A DNA stretch of 64,000 nucleotides from Salinimicrobium sediminilitoris (GTDB taxonomy: Bacteria; Bacteroidota; Bacteroidia; Flavobacteriales; Flavobacteriaceae). The position numbers and the translations under genes are program-made. This document shows, piece after piece, positions 60,683-64,000 of the stretch. Location of the stretch: positions 342,365 through 406,364 of the forward strand of contig NZ_JAIVCC010000001.1 in the NCBI RefSeq assembly GCF_020866905.1. Reading direction: 5' to 3'. A model generated the notes under the pieces. It saw only the letters and a list, made by a program, of their open reading frames with translations, made no database searches and had not been told where the DNA came from. Position 1 is the stretch's first letter, and each line of letters begins with the position of its first letter.

Positions 60683-61513
60683 ATGCAAAAAATCGACTCC
60701 CATCAACATTTCTGGAAATATGATCCACAAACCTACTCATGGATTCCCGATGAAATGTCGGTCATTAGAAAAGACTTCACTCCAAAAGATTTTAAGCTAT
60801 TACTTTCTCAAAATGGAATTTCAGGTTGTATTGCAGTGCAGGCAGATCAATCTGAAGCTGAAACAGAAAAGCTGCTGAAAATAGCAGAACAGCATGATTT
60901 TGTCAAAGGAGTAGTGGGTTGGATAGATCTTAATTCTCCAGATGTAGAGGAGCGCCTGAAACACTATTCGAAAAATTCATTTTTAAAAGGTATACGTCAT
61001 ACTGTATGGGATGAAAATGGGGAATTTATGATTGCTCCCGAATTTCAGCGAGGTTTGTCACTTCTGGCCGGTAAAGGCCTCACTTATGATATTTTGGCTT
61101 TTGATTATCAATTGGGGTCTGCAGTTGAAATGGTACAGGCATTCCCGAGGCAGAAATTTGTCCTGGATCACATGGGAAAGCCTCAAATTTCAGGAAAACC
61201 GGATAAGCGGTGGACCAGGCATATTGAACAACTGGCAGAGTCGCCGAATGTTTGGTGCAAAATATCGGGATTAGTGACTGAAACTCCTGACTCCAGGTGG
61301 AAAAGCATCGATTTTTCTCCTTTTTTGGAGGTCGTAACTGAGGCATTTGGTGTAGATAGACTCATGTTTGGGTCCGATTGGCCGGTGTGCCTTTCCGCAG
61401 CAAATTATAACGAGGTGGTTGAAGTAGTGGAGAAGTTCTTCAGCGGGTATACAAAAGAAGATAGGGAGAGGATCTTTGGGAAAAATGCTTCGGAATTTTA
61501 TAACTTGAAGTAA
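60683..61513 (+). CDS. Amidohydrolase-2 family lactonase-like protein
   Basis: A 276-residue TIM-barrel of the amidohydrolase-related family. N-terminal metal motif IDSHQHFWKYDPQTYSW and C-terminal LMFGSDWPVCLSAANY are those of L-fuconolactonase-like enzymes; FVLDHMGKPQIS is also typical. Probably hydrolyses a sugar lactone; no sugar-degradation genes are adjacent. ATG at 60683 preferred over TTG at 60644 because the HxH motif comes at the usual distance. Confidence 0.83.
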   Translation: MQKIDSHQHFWKYDPQTYSWIPDEMSVIRKDFTPKDFKLLLSQNGISGCIAVQADQSEAETEKLLKIAEQHDFVKGVVGWIDLNSPDVEERLKHYSKNSFLKGIRHTVWDENGEFMIAPEFQRGLSLLAGKGLTYDILAFDYQLGSAVEMVQAFPRQKFVLDHMGKPQISGKPDKRWTRHIEQLAESPNVWCKISGLVTETPDSRWKSIDFSPFLEVVTEAFGVDRLMFGSDWPVCLSAANYNEVVEVVEKFFSGYTKEDRERIFGKNASEFYNLK

Positions 61514-61534
61514 AACAAAACTGAAGTGTCAAAA

Positions 61535-61975
61535 ATGGCAAAACTGGATTACATTTTTCAGAAGGAAATAAAGCTTTCAGCAAAAACCAGGGGTTTTCAT
61601 TTGGTAACAGAGGAGGTGACCCAACAAATTCCGGAGATAAAAGAAGTCTCTATGGGTTTCCTGCAGATCTTCATCAAGCATACTTCCGCAGGCCTCAGCA
61701 TTAATGAAAATGCCGATCCTACAGTGAGAGAGGATCTTGAAAGTCATTTTAATGAAATGGTTCCCGAGGATCAGCCATACTATAAACACACTTTTGAAGG
61801 GAGCGATGATATGCCTGCACATATTAAAGCTGCTCTTTTGGGTTCTTCTCTTCAAATTCCAGTCACTAACGGTCAACTTAATCTTGGTACCTGGCAGGGA
61901 ATCTATCTTTGCGAACACCGTGATCATGGCGGCAGCAGGAAATTGGTTTTAACGGTCTATGGGGAGAAGAAGTGA
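61535..61975 (+). CDS. yjbQ: YjbQ family protein (UPF0047)
   Basis: A 146-residue protein of the UPF0047 family with the signature HTSAGLSINENADPTVREDLESHF and QGIYLCEHRDHGGSRKL. E. coli YjbQ has weak thiamine-phosphate synthase activity; the true role is unclear. ATG at 61535 chosen; a GTG three codons earlier is possible. 21 bp after the amidohydrolase gene, probably co-transcribed. Confidence 0.88.
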   Translation: MAKLDYIFQKEIKLSAKTRGFHLVTEEVTQQIPEIKEVSMGFLQIFIKHTSAGLSINENADPTVREDLESHFNEMVPEDQPYYKHTFEGSDDMPAHIKAALLGSSLQIPVTNGQLNLGTWQGIYLCEHRDHGGSRKLVLTVYGEKK

Positions 61976-61983
61976 AGTTTTTT

Positions 61984-62195
61984 GTCATTCCGCCGAAGGA
62001 GGAATCTCATTATAATGGAAAAATAAAAGATTCATCACTCCGCTATCGTTTTGTATTGAATGACAGACAACCGTTTGTCATTCCGACGAAGGAGGATCTC
62101 TCGGGAAGCAATATTTCAGGAATTAAGAGATTCATTACTGCGCTATCAGAAAACCGTTTGTCATTCCGCCGAAGGAGGAATCTCATCATAATGGC
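61984..62195. repeat. Second palindromic repeat family, three units
   Basis: Units start at 61984, 62077 and 62160 with GTCATTCCGCCGAAGGAGGA or a one-base variant, continue with AGATTCATyACTsCGCTATC and the first ends TTGAATGAC (62064). The architecture (GTCATT...AATGAC around an AATCTC/GAGATT pair) parallels the 147-bp array at the left end, but the consensus differs. Confidence 0.75.
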
Positions 62196-62250
62196 AGTAA
62201 AAAAATATTTCGTGAATTCGTGACCAAAAGGCGTAGATCCTTTTTAAACA

Positions 62251-62280
62251 AAAGATCCCGCTCTTTCGAACGGGATCTTT
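62251..62280. terminator. Terminator of rplT (and bidirectional)
   Basis: AAAGATCCCG and CGGGATCTTT with a 10-base loop, T-flanked on both strands. Confidence 0.8.
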
Positions 62281-62302
62281 CTAAGTGAGATAACAGTTTA
62301 AT

Positions 62303-62647
62303 TTATTTTACTTTTTTGACGATAGCTTCAAACGCATCGGGATGGTTCATTGCAAGATCGGCTAAAACCTTACGGTTAAGTTCGATTCCTGCGGCTTTCA
62401 CTTTCCCCATGAATTGTGAATAAGACATTCCGTGCATACGGGCTCCTGCGTTGATACGCATGATCCAAAGTGAACGGAAGTTTCTCTTCTTGGTTTTACG
62501 GTCTCTGTAAGCATATAACATTGCTTTGTCAACCGCGTTTTTCGCTACTGTCCAAACGTTCTTACGACGTCCAAAGTAACCTTTTGCTTGCTTAAGAACC
62601 TTTTTTCTTCTGGCTCTCTTAGCAACTGAATTTACTGATCTTGGCAT
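62303..62647 (-). CDS. rplT: 50S ribosomal protein L20
   Basis: 114 aa, basic, needed for early 50S assembly. Family sequence [61 protein letters not shown]. Last gene of thrS-infC-rpmI-rplT. Confidence 0.97.
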   Translation of the reverse strand: MPRSVNSVAKRARRKKVLKQAKGYFGRRKNVWTVAKNAVDKAMLYAYRDRKTKKRNFRSLWIMRINAGARMHGMSYSQFMGKVKAAGIELNRKVLADLAMNHPDAFEAIVKKVK

Positions 62648-62713
62648 ATTTTAAAAATTTTTTTGTAGCAGGCGGTCGTTCTTGACACTTTCAACTTTCA
62701 GTTCTAAATTCTA

Positions 62714-62731
62714 TCCCGATAGCTATCGGGA
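62714..62731. repeat. Perfect 18-bp palindrome TCCCGATAGCTATCGGGA
   Basis: Lies between rpmI and rplT with heptamer-like DNA on both sides (TTTCAAC, TTTCAGT, TCTAAAT, TCTATCC before it). I recall this palindrome as dispersed in flavobacterial genomes. It could affect rplT expression inside the operon. Confidence 0.75.
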
Positions 62732-62797
62732 CTAAATTCTCACTTCCGGTTGCCTGACTCCAGGGTTATTAAATTTGGTAAACCATCAAAGGTTCAA

Positions 62798-62995
62798 CTA
62801 CAACAAACGTAATTGAAGTTTGATATTTTTTTCGTCTGCTTCATGTACTAAAGTACTATGAGTCAGAGCCAGCTTTTGTTTTTTAGTCTTCTTTGTTAAG
62901 ATGTGACTTTTAAACGCATGCTTTCTTTTGATCTTTCCTGTACCGGTAAGCTTGAAACGCTTCTTGGCACTGGATTTCGTTTTCATCTTAGGCAT
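62798..62995 (-). CDS. rpmI: 50S ribosomal protein L35
   Basis: 65 aa, basic: [36 protein letters not shown]. Zinc-free L35. Between infC and rplT as in most bacteria. Confidence 0.97.
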   Translation of the reverse strand: MPKMKTKSSAKKRFKLTGTGKIKRKHAFKSHILTKKTKKQKLALTHSTLVHEADEKNIKLQLRLL

Positions 62996-63063
62996 TCTGT
63001 CCTTCTTTTAAATTATCTCACTTATTATTGTAAATCATCCGGCTATGAAAAGCTACAGGACTA

Positions 63064-63624
63064 TTAATTCTTTGTCTTTTTTGGAGACAGGAACATGGTC
63101 ATACGTTTCCCTTCCAATTTTGGCATTTGTTCAACTTTTCCAAGTTCTTCAAGGTCTGTAGCTAAACGAAGCAAAAGGATCTCTCCCTGTTCCTTAAATA
63201 CAATAGACCGACCTTTAAAAAATACAAAAGCTTTTAACTTGGCGCCGTCTTTAAGAAATTTTTCTGCGTTCCTCTTCTTGAACTCGTAGTCGTGATCGTC
63301 TGTATTAGGACCAAAACGTATCTCTTTTACAACCACCTGGGTGGCTTTGGCCTTTAAGGCCTTGTCACGTTTTTTCTGTTCGTAGAGAAACTTTTTATAG
63401 TCCATTACTTTGGCAACGGGAGGATTGGCATTTGGAGAGATCTCCACAAGGTCCAGCTCCTGCTCTTCGGCAATGGCTAATGCTTTACGGGTTGGGTACA
63501 CACCCATTTCCACGTTGTCGCCAACAAGGCGAACTTCTTCCGCACGAATCTTTCCGTTAATTCGATGCGGATCTTCTTTGATTTCTCTTAGAGGTCGTTT
63601 GGTTCTTTTTCTACGTATTGCTAT
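63064..63624 (-). CDS. infC: Translation initiation factor IF-3, apparent ATA start
   Basis: Discriminates start codons and keeps ribosomal subunits apart. Full-length IF-3 of 186 aa: [76 protein letters not shown], linker, [28 protein letters not shown]. Conserved IF-3 sequence continues upstream of the first GTG (63513) to a TGA at 63628-63630; that stretch holds no ATG, GTG or TTG. The best start is ATA at 63624-63622 (then GCA ATA CGT AGA), matching the usual M-A-I-R-R. A rare start suits IF-3 autoregulation, known for the ATT start in E. coli. Confidence 0.9.
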   Translation of the reverse strand: MAIRRKRTKRPLREIKEDPHRINGKIRAEEVRLVGDNVEMGVYPTRKALAIAEEQELDLVEISPNANPPVAKVMDYKKFLYEQKKRDKALKAKATQVVVKEIRFGPNTDDHDYEFKKRNAEKFLKDGAKLKAFVFFKGRSIVFKEQGEILLLRLATDLEELGKVEQMPKLEGKRMTMFLSPKKTKN

Positions 63625-63640
63625 GGCTCAAAAATTTTGG

Positions 63641-64000
63641 TTAAACTTCAAATGTTTTTAAAGTACTATTTACTTCTTTATTCACTAATTCGGCAAAGTC
63701 TTCAATTGACATAGTGCCAAGATCGCCTTCCCCATGTCTTCGTACAGAAACCGTTCCATTCTCGGCTTCCTGTTCTCCAACGATCAACATATAAGGAACT
63801 TTGCTAACTTCTGCATCCCTTATCTTCTTCCCAATAGTCTCGTTCCTATGGTCTACAAGGGCGCGAATTTCGTGATTTTCCAGCAAAGTTAAAACTTTTT
63901 GGCTGTATTTTTCATATTTCTCACTGAGGGAGAGAATAATAGCCTGTTCGGGCATTAGCCATAGTGGGAAATTTCCACCTGTATTTTCCAGCAGGACAGC
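63641..64000 (-). CDS. thrS: Threonine--tRNA ligase, C-terminal part (cut by window edge)
   Basis: The last ~119 residues are visible: [36 protein letters not shown] is the start of the anticodon-binding domain, followed by [47 protein letters not shown]. The gene continues beyond 64000. 16 bp separate its stop from the infC start, so the four genes form the classical operon. Confidence 0.93.
   Translation of the reverse strand, partial: AVLLENTGGNFPLWLMPEQAIILSLSEKYEKYSQKVLTLLENHEIRALVDHRNETIGKKIRDAEVSKVPYMLIVGEQEAENGTVSVRRHGEGDLGTMSIEDFAELVNKEVNSTLKTFEV

Noticed and set aside
61972-62223. 83-residue frame after yjbQ
   Set aside because: It translates the second palindromic repeat family.

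Overview
The window looks like chromosomal DNA of a marine-type member of the Bacteroidetes, most likely family Flavobacteriaceae (a Gramella/Salegentibacter/Salinimicrobium-like relative is a guess from protein style). Evidence: moderate-to-low GC, TAnnTTTG promoter elements, lipoprotein signals ending in a lipobox with Asp/Ser-rich linkers, several SusC-style/TonB-dependent receptors with carboxypeptidase-like N-terminal domains, a split transketolase, a long NusB, DUF1573, DUF3276 and DUF4856 proteins, and a cyclophilin-FKBP fusion. No phage, CRISPR array, rRNA operon or biosynthetic cluster is visible; most of the window is housekeeping DNA with small repeat-rich accessory islands between genes.

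Layout. 1-1520: array of ~147-bp imperfect palindromic repeats with two almost identical GIY-YIG nuclease genes 855 bp apart. 1605-6280: pssA (+), then a leftward set kdsD-tatC-carboxymuconolactone decarboxylase-four helix bundle-lptB (lipopolysaccharide precursor supply, LPS export, Tat export). 6366-9450: recQ and a Y1 (REP-associated type) transposase with its palindromes. 9568-12553: dual PPIase, two peroxiredoxin/thioredoxin-like proteins, Mpo1-like membrane protein. 12941-16788: tRNA-binding protein, then a probable metal module (Cys-rich DUF6660-type exported protein, TonB receptor, CDF/TMEM163-like transporter) with palindromes on both sides of the transporter. 17120-21937 (-): secreted M14 peptidase, DUF3276, ABC exporter. 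22062-25012: leucine dehydrogenase, nusB, DUF1573 lipoprotein, yajC. 25179-30295: YdeI-like protein, pepT, pyrD, LysE exporter with a triplicated tail, HMG-CoA-lyase-like enzyme. 30358-36644: a probable iron operon (DUF4856 lipoprotein, imelysin-like lipoprotein, HTTM membrane protein, FecA-like receptor) behind a promoter bracketed by two Fur-like palindromes. 36746-45486: guaB, Skp/OmpH, two PPIC-type envelope chaperones, MoxR ATPase, aconitase. 45685-46798: orphan protein and three tRNAs (Leu-GAG, two Lys-TTT). 46931-52055: aroK, PRTase, Hsp15, FKBP lipoprotein, porin-like protein, split transketolase. 52323-61975: tgt, lptF/G, EamA, accA, dnaB, a secreted 'asparagine synthetase B'-like protein, AI-2E family permease, amidohydrolase, yjbQ. 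62303-64000 (-): rplT, rpmI, infC and the 3' end of thrS.

Most notable points: (1) the GIY-YIG gene/147-bp repeat association, in which the nuclease genes are far more alike than the repeats around them; (2) the probable Fur-controlled DUF4856-imelysin-HTTM-TonB receptor operon, whose imelysin lacks the His/Glu motif; (3) many intergenic arrays with a constant 7-bp period but unrelated sequence, several lying in promoters; (4) three copies of the 3' end of a lysE gene differing almost only at synonymous sites; (5) infC with no ATG/GTG/TTG possible, pointing to an ATA start; (6) RecQ and Tgt homologues that have both lost all cysteines of their zinc sites. Alignments and motif assignments were done by eye from memory of the families.
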